64,000 bases of DNA from Candidatus Gastranaerophilales bacterium (GTDB lineage: Bacteria > Cyanobacteriota > Vampirovibrionia > Gastranaerophilales > Gastranaerophilaceae), in assembly GCA_944326565.1 (NCBI GenBank), contig CALVEL010000001.1:186001-250000 (forward strand), written 5' to 3'. Numbering within the stretch: position 1 is the stretch's first letter; each line of letters opens with the position of its first letter. A program made the translations under genes and the position numbers. Below, one piece after another: positions 8,316 to 16,558 of the stretch. The notes under the pieces were generated by a model. It was not told where the DNA came from and did not search any database. It was given only the letters and a program-made list of their open reading frames with translations.

Positions 8316-9083
8316 ATGACAAAATTCAAAGGTTTTACTCTTGCAGAAGTATTGATTACTTTGGGTATTATTGGTGTAGTTGCTGCGATGACAATGCCTA
8401 CATTGATTAACTCAACTCAAGGTGCACAATACAAAACAGCATTCAAAAAATCATTGACAGTATTATCACAAGCTGTTGTAATGAACATTGCATTGAATGA
8501 TTACGACTTATCTCAAGTTGTAGCTGGTACTAATGCTACAGCAGATGCAGATGCATCAGGTGCACAAACATTATGGGATGTATTCCACAATCGTTTGAAT
8601 ATTGTTAGAGAAGCAAGTACAGCTACATTTAATGCTACAGCAGGTGACCCTGATCAATGGATTATTGTAAGTGATACTGATCAAACTGATTATACAACTT
8701 ATGCTGAAAACCACAGTGCTAACAATGAGTTTCCTACAATTACAGAAGGAGCTGTTATTCCTGCAGGTTTAACTGCTTTATTTATGAATGATGGTATTAC
8801 ATTTATATTTGATAATACTCAATCAAATTGTATCCAAGCTAATACTAACATTGGTGTAGATGTTGATAACTTCTGCTATGGCTTTATTGACGTAAACGGA
8901 CAAAAAGCTCCTAACAGAGTTGTACAATGTGATCCTGCTGGTGCAGATGGTACTGCCCCAGATGGATCTGATGACTTTACTTGTACGGTATCAAGCCCGA
9001 CAGATATCTATCCGATTGCTATGTATGACCAATCAGTTATTCCTGCATCAGCTGCAGCAAGAGCTGTATTGTATAACAAATAA
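8316..9083 (+). CDS. Type IV prepilin-like protein (probable major or abundant pilin)
   Basis: The product is 255 residues. It has a six-residue leader ending in Gly and then FTLAEVLITLGIIGVVAAMT, a canonical class III signal with Glu5 and a long hydrophobic helix. The globular part is Ala/Thr/Asp-rich, has a Cys pair (SNCIQ and NFCYG) followed by FIDVNGQKAPNRVV, a stretch shared in form with other prepilins of this window, and ends with alanines. The ATG at 8316 has an AAAGGTGAG site; an in-frame GTG at 8307 lies within that site and is not the start. A near-consensus promoter, a long leader and a perfect terminator suggest high monocistronic expression, so it may be the main pilin. Confidence 0.9.
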   Translation: MTKFKGFTLAEVLITLGIIGVVAAMTMPTLINSTQGAQYKTAFKKSLTVLSQAVVMNIALNDYDLSQVVAGTNATADADASGAQTLWDVFHNRLNIVREASTATFNATAGDPDQWIIVSDTDQTDYTTYAENHSANNEFPTITEGAVIPAGLTALFMNDGITFIFDNTQSNCIQANTNIGVDVDNFCYGFIDVNGQKAPNRVVQCDPAGADGTAPDGSDDFTCTVSSPTDIYPIAMYDQSVIPASAAARAVLYNK

Positions 9084-9117
9084 TAGGCTTGCATAATATA
9101 AGTTACAATAATTATGC

Positions 9118-9150
9118 AAAAACGCTCCTCATTTTTGAGGAGCGTTTTTT
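9118..9150 (+). terminator. Strong intrinsic terminator after prepilin gene
   Basis: A 13-bp stem (AAAAACGCTCCTC at 9118-9130 with 9137-9149), a 6-nt loop and a T-run, 35 bp after the stop codon. Confidence 0.93.
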
Positions 9151-9333
9151 AATAAAAAAATGATATAACGTAATGAATATATAAATATGTCTGAAAAAAT
9201 ATTAAAAGTAATCAGAGTTTATAAATGAAGAGCAGTATGTTATGTTCGAACTTTTTATATGATGGCGAAAATGTTATCATAGAACCGATTGCGTCACTTG
9301 TACCATTACTAAATTTATCAAAAATAAAAAATA

Positions 9334-9420
9334 CAGAGAGGATGGGATTCGAACCCACGGTGGAATTGCTCCCACACAACCTTTCCAAGATTGCACCTTA
9401 AACCGCTCGGACACCTCTCT
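9334..9420 (-). tRNA. tRNA-Ser (GGA anticodon)
   Basis: The minus strand folds into an 87-nt class II tRNA. Acceptor AGAGAGG (9420-9414) pairs with CCTCTCT (9341-9335), with discriminator G. The anticodon stem CAATC/GGTTG encloses loop TTGGAAA, giving anticodon GGA. A long variable arm and GGTTCGAATCC T-arm are present. CCA is not encoded. A TATACT box with an upstream TG lies about 20 bp before its 5' end, back-to-back with the aroA promoter. Confidence 0.95.
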
Positions 9421-9457
9421 ATTTGTTTATAAGTTCAGTATAACATAAATATTTTCA

Positions 9458-9466
9458 TGTTAGAAT
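9458..9466 (+). promoter_or_regulatory. Extended -10 promoter of aroA (leaderless)
   Basis: TGTTAGAAT: a TGn extension plus TAGAAT (9461-9466), 6 nt before the aroA ATG. No Shine-Dalgarno is present, so the mRNA probably begins at the start codon. Confidence 0.6.
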
Positions 9467-9472
9467 ATATGT

Positions 9473-10741
9473 ATGCAAAAAAAAGTTTTTAAAGCTGAAA
9501 ATGGTTTGAAAGGTACTGTTGTTATACCTTCTGATAAATCTATTTCTCATAGAGCTGTTATATTTGCATCTATTGCAAAAGGAAAGTCGGTTATAAAAAA
9601 TTTCTCGAAAGGACAAGATCCTATTTCTTCTTTAAATATATGTAAAGCTTTAGGTGCAGATATTGAGTTGAATAACGATTTGATTGTCAAATCTTCTGGT
9701 ATTTTTAATAAACCCAAAAAAGCTTTGGATTGCGGAAATTCTGGGACTACCATGCGCCTTATGGCAGGTGTACTTGCAGGACAAGGATTTGAATCAGAGT
9801 TAATCGGTGATCAAAGTCTTTCTAAAAGACCTATGAAACGTATAATTGAGCCTTTAGCTATGATGGGAGCTGATATTAATTCTTTTGATTATCATGCACC
9901 TTTAAAAATTAAAGGTCGAAGATTATGCGGTGTAGAATATAATTCAAAATTAGCTTCTGCGCAGGTAAAATCTTGTATTTTGCTCGCGGGCTTATATGCT
10001 GATGGTATTACAAGTTTTACGGAACCGTATCTATCAAGAAATCATTCTGAAATTATGCTTAAATATATGGGGGCAGATGTTACTTCAAGTCACAATACCG
10101 TTATGATAAAAAAATCAAAGTTATCGCCTTGTGAAATTGAAATACCTGGAGATATTTCTTCTGCTGCATATTTTATTGTCTCTGCATTAATCACGCCAAA
10201 ATCTGATTTGATAATTAAAAATGTAGGTCTTAATCCTACAAGGACAGGAATAATTGACGTAGTAAAATCTATGGGTGGAGATATCGAAATTCTTGATGAA
10301 CGTGAGTCATCAGGAGAAAAAATCGGAGATATAAGAGTTAAATATTCAAAATTGAAGGCTTGTACAATAGAAAAAGACTTGATTCCTAGACTGATCGATG
10401 AGTTGCCTGTTATTGCAGTCTTGGCAACTCAAGCCGCTGGTAAGACAGTTGTAAAGGATGCTCAGGATCTTAGAAATAAAGAATCAGACCGTATTAAGAC
10501 AATAGTGAATGAATTATCAAAGTTAGGTGCAGATATATCAGAGACTGAGGATGGATTTATTGTAAATGGTAAAAAAAATCTTAATGGCGGATGTGAGCTA
10601 GAGACATATCATGATCATCGACTTGCTATGAGTTTTTTCGTAGCTGCATTAATTTGCTGTAATCCTGTTTTAATAAAAGGGTTTGAATGGGTTGGGATAT
10701 CTTTTCCTGAATTTGAAAAAATATTCAAATCACTTTTATAA
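9473..10741 (+). CDS. aroA: 3-phosphoshikimate 1-carboxyvinyltransferase (EPSP synthase)
   Basis: This 422-residue protein is full length for the family. It catalyses the transfer of enolpyruvate from PEP to shikimate-3-phosphate, the sixth step of chorismate synthesis. Diagnostic motifs include SDKSISHRA near the N-terminus, DCGNSGTTMRLMAG (PEP binding), SKRPMKRI, LASAQVKS, the RNHSEIML stretch, and IDELPVIAVLA with the catalytic Asp. Other shikimate genes are not adjacent. The start ATG has no Shine-Dalgarno but has an extended -10 box 6 nt upstream, so translation is probably leaderless. The GNSGTTMRLM loop keeps the usual Gly before Thr-Thr; class I versus class II cannot be assigned with confidence by eye. 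Confidence 0.96.
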   Translation: MQKKVFKAENGLKGTVVIPSDKSISHRAVIFASIAKGKSVIKNFSKGQDPISSLNICKALGADIELNNDLIVKSSGIFNKPKKALDCGNSGTTMRLMAGVLAGQGFESELIGDQSLSKRPMKRIIEPLAMMGADINSFDYHAPLKIKGRRLCGVEYNSKLASAQVKSCILLAGLYADGITSFTEPYLSRNHSEIMLKYMGADVTSSHNTVMIKKSKLSPCEIEIPGDISSAAYFIVSALITPKSDLIIKNVGLNPTRTGIIDVVKSMGGDIEILDERESSGEKIGDIRVKYSKLKACTIEKDLIPRLIDELPVIAVLATQAAGKTVVKDAQDLRNKESDRIKTIVNELSKLGADISETEDGFIVNGKKNLNGGCELETYHDHRLAMSFFVAALICCNPVLIKGFEWVGISFPEFEKIFKSLL

Positions 10742-10775
10742 TCTCACTCTTTTGTTGTATTTTATTTATTTTACA

Positions 10776-10804
10776 TTGACAAATGTGTATAATATATTTA
10801 GAAT
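10776..10804 (+). promoter_or_regulatory. Promoter directly before ATG 10811 (leaderless)
   Basis: TTGACA (10776-10781), a 17-bp spacer and TAGAAT (10799-10804), with 6 nt left before the ATG. This is one of the clearest leaderless arrangements in the window. Confidence 0.75.
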
Positions 10805-10810
10805 TGACTT

Positions 10811-11362
10811 ATGAAGAATAATTATATAGAGAGTTTTGATAAAAAAGTTATTAAAATTGGAATAAAAGAAAAATTGTCTTTAGTTGGAGGATTTATTCTT
10901 TTAGTAGTTTTTTATTTCATGTTCTTTTATGTAGATAAAACTCCTTATGGTTATGCTGATATTCCTGATGAAGTGAATGAATATTTGCAGGGTAATAATA
11001 ATTATTCAGAAGCATATAAAAGTGGCAAACAGCTTGTTGTGTATTTTGGTCGTTATGATAAAGACTATAAATATAACAAAGAGTTCGAAGGCGCGCTGGA
11101 ACGTGCTATGGAAAATGAAGAATTGTCAAAATTATATGACTTTGTTAACTTTTATCCGATAAAAAATACAATGTTAGTGGATTCTGAAGGTCAAGAAATA
11201 CTAAAAAAAGAAAAAGCGTTTAGAAAAGTTTGCAGAAAATTTTGTATTATAAACCCTAAGAAAAAACAGTTATATTTTTATTTTGAGCCTCAAGTAAGAG
11301 ATGCTCAATATTTGGAAAGTAATCTTGAAAAACTTCAGTTTTGGGGAGTTAAACCTGATTAA
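10811..11362 (+). CDS. Membrane-anchored protein, possible thioredoxin-like fold
   Basis: This 183-residue protein has an N-terminal cytoplasmic stretch of about 22 residues, one transmembrane helix (SLVGGFILLVVFYFMFFYV), and a soluble domain predicted to lie outside the membrane. The domain contains QLVVYFGRY, then a helix, then RKFCIINPKKKQLYFYF, an order reminiscent of thioredoxin-like folds with a Pro before the last strands. The CxxC motif is absent; the two Cys (VCRKFC) are spaced differently, so a redox role is doubtful. A near-perfect promoter leaves only 6 nt before the ATG, so it is likely leaderless. It follows aroA but probably as an independent unit. Confidence 0.65.
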   Translation: MKNNYIESFDKKVIKIGIKEKLSLVGGFILLVVFYFMFFYVDKTPYGYADIPDEVNEYLQGNNNYSEAYKSGKQLVVYFGRYDKDYKYNKEFEGALERAMENEELSKLYDFVNFYPIKNTMLVDSEGQEILKKEKAFRKVCRKFCIINPKKKQLYFYFEPQVRDAQYLESNLEKLQFWGVKPD

Positions 11363-11617
11363 CTCACAGCTAAAATGCTATTATTTTTATGCAATTGTTT
11401 TATTTAGAAGATTAGGGTTCATATAGTAAATTATAAAAAGAAATTTTATTAAATATACTTAGAAAGGATTTTTTGACTATAAGTAGTAGATATTCTTTCT
11501 TATTTTGGTCTGAAAATAGAGTAAGAATATAAAAGAGAAATGATTTATATGTTAAATGTGTAAAAATATTTTTTTAAGAATAGCAAATATTTCTATTCAG
11601 ATACTTAATAAATACAT

Positions 11618-12328
11618 ATGAAAATCAGATCATTATTAATGCAAAATGTAAATATCATAAAGTACTCAGGTCAAAAGCTTTTCTATCAAAAAATATTACC
11701 ATCTAAGGATCTTTTTATTCGTCAAAATACCTCAGTATTCAAATATTTGAGTCATAAAAAAAGCACAAATTTAGAGGAAGCAATTATATTTGCAAAAGAA
11801 AATTTTGGGGTAAAAAATTTTAATATAAATGATTTATCCTGTGCAAACTTACTCAATCAGATATTTACCAAAATATATAATATTACAAATGGAAATGCAG
11901 TTTTTCCAGCTGTAGTATCAATAAAAAAACAAAAGAATACTCGCTTTTTGGGGGAATCAGGTTCTAAGTACATCGAAGTGATACAGTCTCCGGACATGGT
12001 AAATACTATTATTCATGAGACCGGGCACTATAACCACGAAAGAGGCTGTTCAAATTTTTATAAAATGGGTAAATTACAAGAGCTTATTGATGATGGAATA
12101 ACAGATTTTTCAATTTATGAACAGTTTAAGAATGACAAAAATTCACTAAAACTTATAAAAAAACACATATGTCCTTATGCTACCTCGTCCGCAGCAGAAT
12201 TTGTGGCTTGCACATTTAATGCAATAATAAATGGGAAAAAATTACCTGCTGAAATTTATGATTTGTATAAAAAATATGAAGGACCTTTTGCAGATTTGTT
12301 TATTGTTAATGCAAAAAGAATGCTATAA
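11618..12328 (+). CDS. Putative zinc metallopeptidase, HExxH type
   Basis: This 236-residue protein carries an HETGH motif (IIHETGHYNHERG, about residues 132-144), matching the HExxH zinc-binding consensus. A downstream SSAAEFVACTFN may supply the third ligand (Glu), as in gluzincins. The N-terminal 50 residues are basic with no clear signal peptide. No transmembrane segment is visible. The arrangement resembles toxin-like or housekeeping zinc peptidases, but I cannot assign a family. The start has no clear Shine-Dalgarno; a TAATAA sequence 6 nt upstream would fit a leaderless start weakly. The preceding 255 bp hold no other gene that I can support. Confidence 0.65.
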   Translation: MKIRSLLMQNVNIIKYSGQKLFYQKILPSKDLFIRQNTSVFKYLSHKKSTNLEEAIIFAKENFGVKNFNINDLSCANLLNQIFTKIYNITNGNAVFPAVVSIKKQKNTRFLGESGSKYIEVIQSPDMVNTIIHETGHYNHERGCSNFYKMGKLQELIDDGITDFSIYEQFKNDKNSLKLIKKHICPYATSSAAEFVACTFNAIINGKKLPAEIYDLYKKYEGPFADLFIVNAKRML

Positions 12329-12708
12329 ATTTTTGTTAAAGTTTACATATTGATAGTTTAATGATAAAAGTATTTTCATTGGACATTATCTGATTTGAAG
12401 ATAGGTACAAAATATACTATACAAAGGCACATGGTTTGATTCAAATTTACAGATAATTTGATTTTTACCAACTTCAAATTTTTGTAATAAATAAAACAAA
12501 TATCAAACCTTATGTCTTTAAAGTTTTGTAAATTTTTTAATAATGATAGCAAAAAAAAAATTCCAATTTTTATATTTCCATACAACACAGTGTAGGTGAT
12601 ATTAATAAATATTAATAGAAAATAAATACGCACAAAGACAACTGAATTTTAGCAGACTCAAATCTATAAAATTTTACTATAGCATACAAATTATAAAAGG
12701 AGTATTAA
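12329..12708. other. AT-rich intergenic region without clear gene
   Basis: About 380 bp of very AT-rich sequence. A frame on the minus strand (12376-12633) starts with GTG, has no ribosome-binding site and a low-complexity Ile/Leu/Lys/Asn composition, so I do not call it. The last 40 bp supply the AAAGGAG site of the next gene. Confidence 0.6.
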
Positions 12709-13047
12709 ATGAACACAAATTATTCAAATAACTATTGTCAATCATTCGGGAGTTTCAACTTTTCTAAAGATGCAGCAGAATTATTAAAGTTGCGTATTAA
12801 GACAAGTGCAAAATTAGCAAAATTTGAAAAAATATGTAATAACGAGAATACAGGTGCAAGAGCTTCTAGAAAAATTAATATAAAGACCGTTCCTAATTAC
12901 CCAGAAGAACCAATAATGGTAGCAAGCTATAAGAATGCAATCTTGTATGAAAAATATTTTGATACACCGTCTTTCTTAGAGAAGGCAACAAAACTTGCTG
13001 ATGCAACAGATAATCCTATAACTAAAGCAATTGATAGATTAGCATAA
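12709..13047 (+). CDS. Small lineage-type protein with N-terminal SFG motif
   Basis: This 112-residue soluble protein has a short polar N-terminus (NYCQSFGSFNFS) and then a charged helical body. The SFG motif right after a polar, Asn-rich start resembles the NFTG start of the membrane protein at 60451-61470 and may mark a lineage-specific group. No enzymatic motif is visible. AAAAGGAG at the ideal distance supports the ATG, and an intrinsic terminator about 75 bp downstream completes a monocistronic unit. Function unknown. Confidence 0.65.
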   Translation: MNTNYSNNYCQSFGSFNFSKDAAELLKLRIKTSAKLAKFEKICNNENTGARASRKINIKTVPNYPEEPIMVASYKNAILYEKYFDTPSFLEKATKLADATDNPITKAIDRLA

Positions 13048-13121
13048 AGTAATTTGCATATATAAAATGCAAAAACAATAATTTAAAGCTCTGTTATATT
13101 CTTACGACTAAAAAGTAACGT

Positions 13122-13146
13122 ATGGTGTGTTATTTTGACACACCAT
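13122..13146 (+). terminator. Intrinsic terminator after small SFG protein
   Basis: Stem ATGGTGTG (13122-13129) with CACACCAT (13139-13146) around a 9-nt loop, followed by a moderately T-rich tail. The following 215 bp to the next terminator contain no gene I can support. Confidence 0.6.
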
Positions 13147-13362
13147 TTACTATTAAAAATAATTTTCGCCCTCATTTTAAAATTTTCTAAAAATTTATGG
13201 GAATCGGACATTACCGAAATAATTATTTTATCAGTACACTTCAAAAACGGTGCGTAATTCAGCTATATTAAGAAAATCTCAATCTATCCGGACAAATCAA
13301 TCTGGTTGTAAAATTACATATACGAATTTGAAATTACAATGCAACTTTAATGGCGGTAAATA

Positions 13363-13394
13363 AAAAAGAAGCAAATTATCTTTGCTTCTTTTTT
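13363..13394 (-). terminator. Bidirectional-looking terminator after tRNA-Met
   Basis: A 13-bp perfect stem (13363-13375 with 13381-13393) with a 5-nt loop and A/T runs on both sides, directly 3' of the tRNA on the minus strand. Confidence 0.85.
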
Positions 13395-13397
13395 ATT

Positions 13398-13469
<72 letters not shown>

Positions 13470-13518
13470 AAGACTTATTTATCTGACTTTTTTAAAGTAC
13501 CAAAAAAGTTAAAAAAAA

Positions 13519-14550
13519 TCAAGCGTTTATTTTAGATTTATTATCAGAAAAAGTACTGTTAGCTTCAAGAATAATATTGTCTGTATTTTTTCCTACAATG
13601 CAACCTGAAGGAATAACGCTATTTTTTATTGTAATATTATCTTCTATTATTACGTTATCCCAGATTATGCTATCAATAATAGTAACATTTTTACCTATTT
13701 TACAGTTATTACCAATTGTAGAATCACCAATAAATTTTGTTCCCTCTGGTATTATAGTATCTCCTATAAGATATCTGCCATTAGAATTTATGGATATTGA
13801 TGAGTGTTCAAAATTACAATGACCATCAAACAATTCCTTTACGGATTTTTTATACTGCTCAATTGTTCCTATATCAGTCCAATATTCAGAAATTTCAAAA
13901 GTATTTATATTTTTACCAGCTAGTAGTTTAGGAAAAACATTTTTGGCAAAATCATAAAATGTATTTTCTGGTATGTAATTAAAAATTTCGTAATTGAAAA
14001 TATATATACCTGTATTAATATAATTGCTTTTAGCTTCTTCAATAGAAGGTTTTTCTTGGAATTCTTTGATATATCCATTATCATCAGTCACAACTACACC
14101 AAAATGCGATACATATTCATGAGGAATTTTCTTTATACCTATAGTAGCAATCGCATTACTTTTTAAATGGGTTTCAATCCCTTTTTCAAGGTCGGCATCA
14201 CTTAATCCGTCTCCAGATAGTACAAGAAAATGTTCTCCTGCATTAAAAAAACTTTGACATTTTTTTAGTCCGCCTGCTGTGCCTGATAAATTATCCTCTT
14301 TAATATAATTAAAATTAATGCCAAGATTATTGTTTTGATATCTTTCAATAATTTGTTCAGCAAGGTAGTAGGTATTGCATATAACGTCAGTTACATTAAT
14401 CATTTTCAGTTTTTCAAAAAGGATATCCATAACAGGTTTGTTAGCGACAGGAATTAGTGGTTTAGGTATAGATAAAGTTAAAGGTTCTAATCTAGAGCCG
14501 ACTCCTGCAGCCATTATCATTGCTTTTGTAACTGTGTTATTTTTGTACAT
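13519..14550 (-). CDS. NDP-sugar pyrophosphorylase / sugar-1-P nucleotidyltransferase
   Basis: This 343-residue protein has an N-terminal NTP-transferase domain (about residues 8-240) with the signature AMIMAAGVGSRLEPLTLSIP and PKPLIPVANKP. VLSGDGLSD supplies the metal-binding Asp, and the C-terminal 90 residues form left-handed beta-helix hexapeptide repeats (IGNNCKIGKNVTIIDSII). This architecture is that of mannose-1-phosphate guanylyltransferase and glucose-1-phosphate uridylyl/thymidylyltransferase relatives. The sugar and nucleotide cannot be read from sequence alone. A GAGGG site precedes the ATG by 7 nt. The gene lies about 30 kb from the polysaccharide locus, so it may feed general cell-envelope precursor pools. 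Confidence 0.85.
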   Translation of the reverse strand: MYKNNTVTKAMIMAAGVGSRLEPLTLSIPKPLIPVANKPVMDILFEKLKMINVTDVICNTYYLAEQIIERYQNNNLGINFNYIKEDNLSGTAGGLKKCQSFFNAGEHFLVLSGDGLSDADLEKGIETHLKSNAIATIGIKKIPHEYVSHFGVVVTDDNGYIKEFQEKPSIEEAKSNYINTGIYIFNYEIFNYIPENTFYDFAKNVFPKLLAGKNINTFEISEYWTDIGTIEQYKKSVKELFDGHCNFEHSSISINSNGRYLIGDTIIPEGTKFIGDSTIGNNCKIGKNVTIIDSIIWDNVIIEDNITIKNSVIPSGCIVGKNTDNIILEANSTFSDNKSKINA

Positions 14551-14647
14551 ATCCTAGCCCTCAAAAACTTGGTTTAAAGATATTTTCTCACAAAAAATAT
14601 ATATTGCAAATACAATATAATAATTCCATTTTTATAATCAATAGCTA

Positions 14648-14676
14648 TTGACATAAGAAGGTTGTTTTGCTAGAAT
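14648..14676 (+). promoter_or_regulatory. Promoter upstream of tRNA-Lys
   Basis: TTGACA (14648-14653), a 17-bp spacer and TAGAAT (14671-14676). The predicted transcript starts near 14684, about 130 nt before the tRNA. That 5' segment holds a small hairpin (AAACAACT/AGTTGTTT) and a possible 18-codon ORF at 14749-14805. Confidence 0.75.
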
Positions 14677-14816
14677 TGTGGCGGAAAAGGGCAGGCAATA
14701 AGATATTTAAGCGGTTGTTCCTTTTAGATATTTTTTGCAGGACACTCTATGGAAAAAACAACTGAGAGTTGTTTTGTATTGAGTGGTGCAGTTCTTGAAA
14801 ATTGAAAAAACTAATT

Positions 14817-14888
14817 GGGCGCGTGGCGCAGTGGTAGCGCAGTTGACTCTTAATCAATTGGTCGTGGGTTCGAATCCCACTGCGCCCA
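14817..14888 (+). tRNA. tRNA-Lys (CUU anticodon)
   Basis: A 72-nt cloverleaf. Acceptor GGGCGCG pairs with TGCGCCC, with discriminator A. Anticodon stem GTTGA/TCAAT encloses loop CTCTTAA, giving CTT. GGTTCGAATCC forms the T-arm. CCA is not encoded. It is convergent with the SulP gene, 5 bp away. Confidence 0.95.
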
Positions 14889-14893
14889 GTTTT

Positions 14894-16519
14894 TTATTTT
14901 TGTTTTTTCTTAACTTTATTTTTTAGTGAATTTTTTGCATAATCAATGGCGTCTATTTCATCATAGAAGACACAATTGTCACCAATTTGAGACAGGATTG
15001 AGTGTTTTTTAAGTTGGTTTAAGACCTCTTCATTTTTAATAACCAGAATAGTTTTTATATGTTGAGACTTTAATCTTACAATAATATCTTCTAATGCAAA
15101 TATAGCTGATATATCAAGAAGATCATCCGATTCGTAATTTAGGATAAGATATTTAGTGCCGAGCACATCTTCAAATTTAGAAATAAGTTGAGTTGCAGAC
15201 CCGAAGAAGAATTGTCCAGATATGTGCACTACGCGGATTTTGTGTTTGTAATCCGTTTCAAGGATTTTTTCTAACTTCATTATATCTTTGTCATATATTG
15301 ATTTTTGTACAATGTGGGCTTTATCAGCTACACGTTTTGCATATAAAAGTGCAGCTAGTGTGATACCTGCACCTACAGCAAAGATAAGGTTATAGAATAC
15401 AGTCAGCAAAAATACAAGGATCAAAACATATAAATCGTCTTTCGGTGCAAATTTTATAACTTTGATTAATTTAATATCAATAATGTCATATCCTATTTTG
15501 ATAAGTATACCAGCTAAGACAGCGAGAGGTATTTCAGCAACAAACCCGGAAAATTTAAATAATAAAAGACATAAAACAATCGGGTTTATAATGGTCGCAA
15601 TTTTAGTTGTAGCTCCAGTGTTTAAAGCGGCGACAGTCCTCATTGTAGCGGCTGTCCCGCATAAAGATCCGCTCATTGCGCAGATAATATTTCCGACACC
15701 TTGTGAAAAAAGAAGTTTTTTAGGTTCGTGCTTGGTTTTAGTCAAGCTGTCAGCAACAAGACCTGTAAGCATACTTTCGGCAGATAAAACAACAGCAAGA
15801 GTAGCTGCATAAGGGAGATATACTGTAATTTTATGAAAATCAAATATGGGAAGTCTTATATTTGGAAAATTTACTGATATTTCTGATATTTTGGGTATAT
15901 CCAAGCCTAGTTTAATTGAAATAATTGTACAAAAAATCAGTGCAATAATTTGAGACGGTAAATATTTGTTAATTTTTTTTGGTATTCCAAAGACTATCAA
16001 CAGAGTAAGTAATCCAAGCCACATTGCAGGCTGGTTAATATTATTTAAATTTATTACAAAATGTTTTAAACTGTCAAAAGTGCTTGATATTGTTGAATGA
16101 CCAATAAGCGGGTTTAGTTGAATTAAAATTATAATAATGCCTACGCCGTTCATAAAGCCTGATATTACCGGATAAGGTACATATTTTACAATGTCGGAAA
16201 TATTTGTGATGGAGAATAATATTTGAATTAAAGCTGCCATTAACATAATAGTTATGACCGCCTGCATATCAAAACCTAATGCTGCAGCGATTGATGCAAT
16301 AACAATAGTCATCGGACCTGTAGGACCTGAAATCATCGGTACTTTCGTACCCAGAATTCCTGCAACAAAACAAAGGATGATTGCTCCCCAAAGACCTGCG
16401 CCGGCGCCAAATCCTGTAGCTACACCAAAAGCAAGTGCTTGCGGTAATGCAACTATAGCAGAATTTATTCCGCCTAAAATATCCCCTAAAAGTATCTGAA
16501 GTTTAACTTTAAAATCCAT
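14894..16519 (-). CDS. SulP/SLC26 family anion transporter with STAS domain
   Basis: This 541-residue inner-membrane protein has about 12-14 hydrophobic segments from GGINSAIVALPQALAFGVAT onward, the SulP core (MISGPTGPMTIVIASIAAAL is the conserved substrate-site region). A C-terminal cytoplasmic STAS domain follows at about residues 425-530. SulP proteins carry sulfate, bicarbonate or other anions; the substrate is not visible. The frame extends to a TTG at 16555, but that TTG lies in a -35 box: TTGACC, 17 bp and TAGACT are followed 7 nt later by the ATG at 16519, which I take as a leaderless start. It is downstream of the orphan ABC permease but has its own promoter. Confidence 0.9.
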   Translation of the reverse strand: MDFKVKLQILLGDILGGINSAIVALPQALAFGVATGFGAGAGLWGAIILCFVAGILGTKVPMISGPTGPMTIVIASIAAALGFDMQAVITIMLMAALIQILFSITNISDIVKYVPYPVISGFMNGVGIIIILIQLNPLIGHSTISSTFDSLKHFVINLNNINQPAMWLGLLTLLIVFGIPKKINKYLPSQIIALIFCTIISIKLGLDIPKISEISVNFPNIRLPIFDFHKITVYLPYAATLAVVLSAESMLTGLVADSLTKTKHEPKKLLFSQGVGNIICAMSGSLCGTAATMRTVAALNTGATTKIATIINPIVLCLLLFKFSGFVAEIPLAVLAGILIKIGYDIIDIKLIKVIKFAPKDDLYVLILVFLLTVFYNLIFAVGAGITLAALLYAKRVADKAHIVQKSIYDKDIMKLEKILETDYKHKIRVVHISGQFFFGSATQLISKFEDVLGTKYLILNYESDDLLDISAIFALEDIIVRLKSQHIKTILVIKNEEVLNQLKKHSILSQIGDNCVFYDEIDAIDYAKNSLKNKVKKKQK

Positions 16520-16526
16520 TATGGGA

Positions 16527-16555
16527 AGTCTAGCAGAAAAAAAGTAAAAGGTCAA
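16527..16555 (-). promoter_or_regulatory. Promoter of SulP gene (leaderless)
   Basis: On the minus strand TTGACC (16555-16550), a 17-bp spacer and TAGACT (16532-16527), 7 nt before ATG 16519. It shows that the upstream TTG codon is not the start. Confidence 0.75.
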
Positions 16556-16558
16556 AAG

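Noticed and set aside
12376-12633. 85-residue hydrophobic minus-strand ORF in a 380-bp gap
   Set aside because: GTG start without a ribosome-binding site, and a composition expected from AT-rich noncoding sequence.
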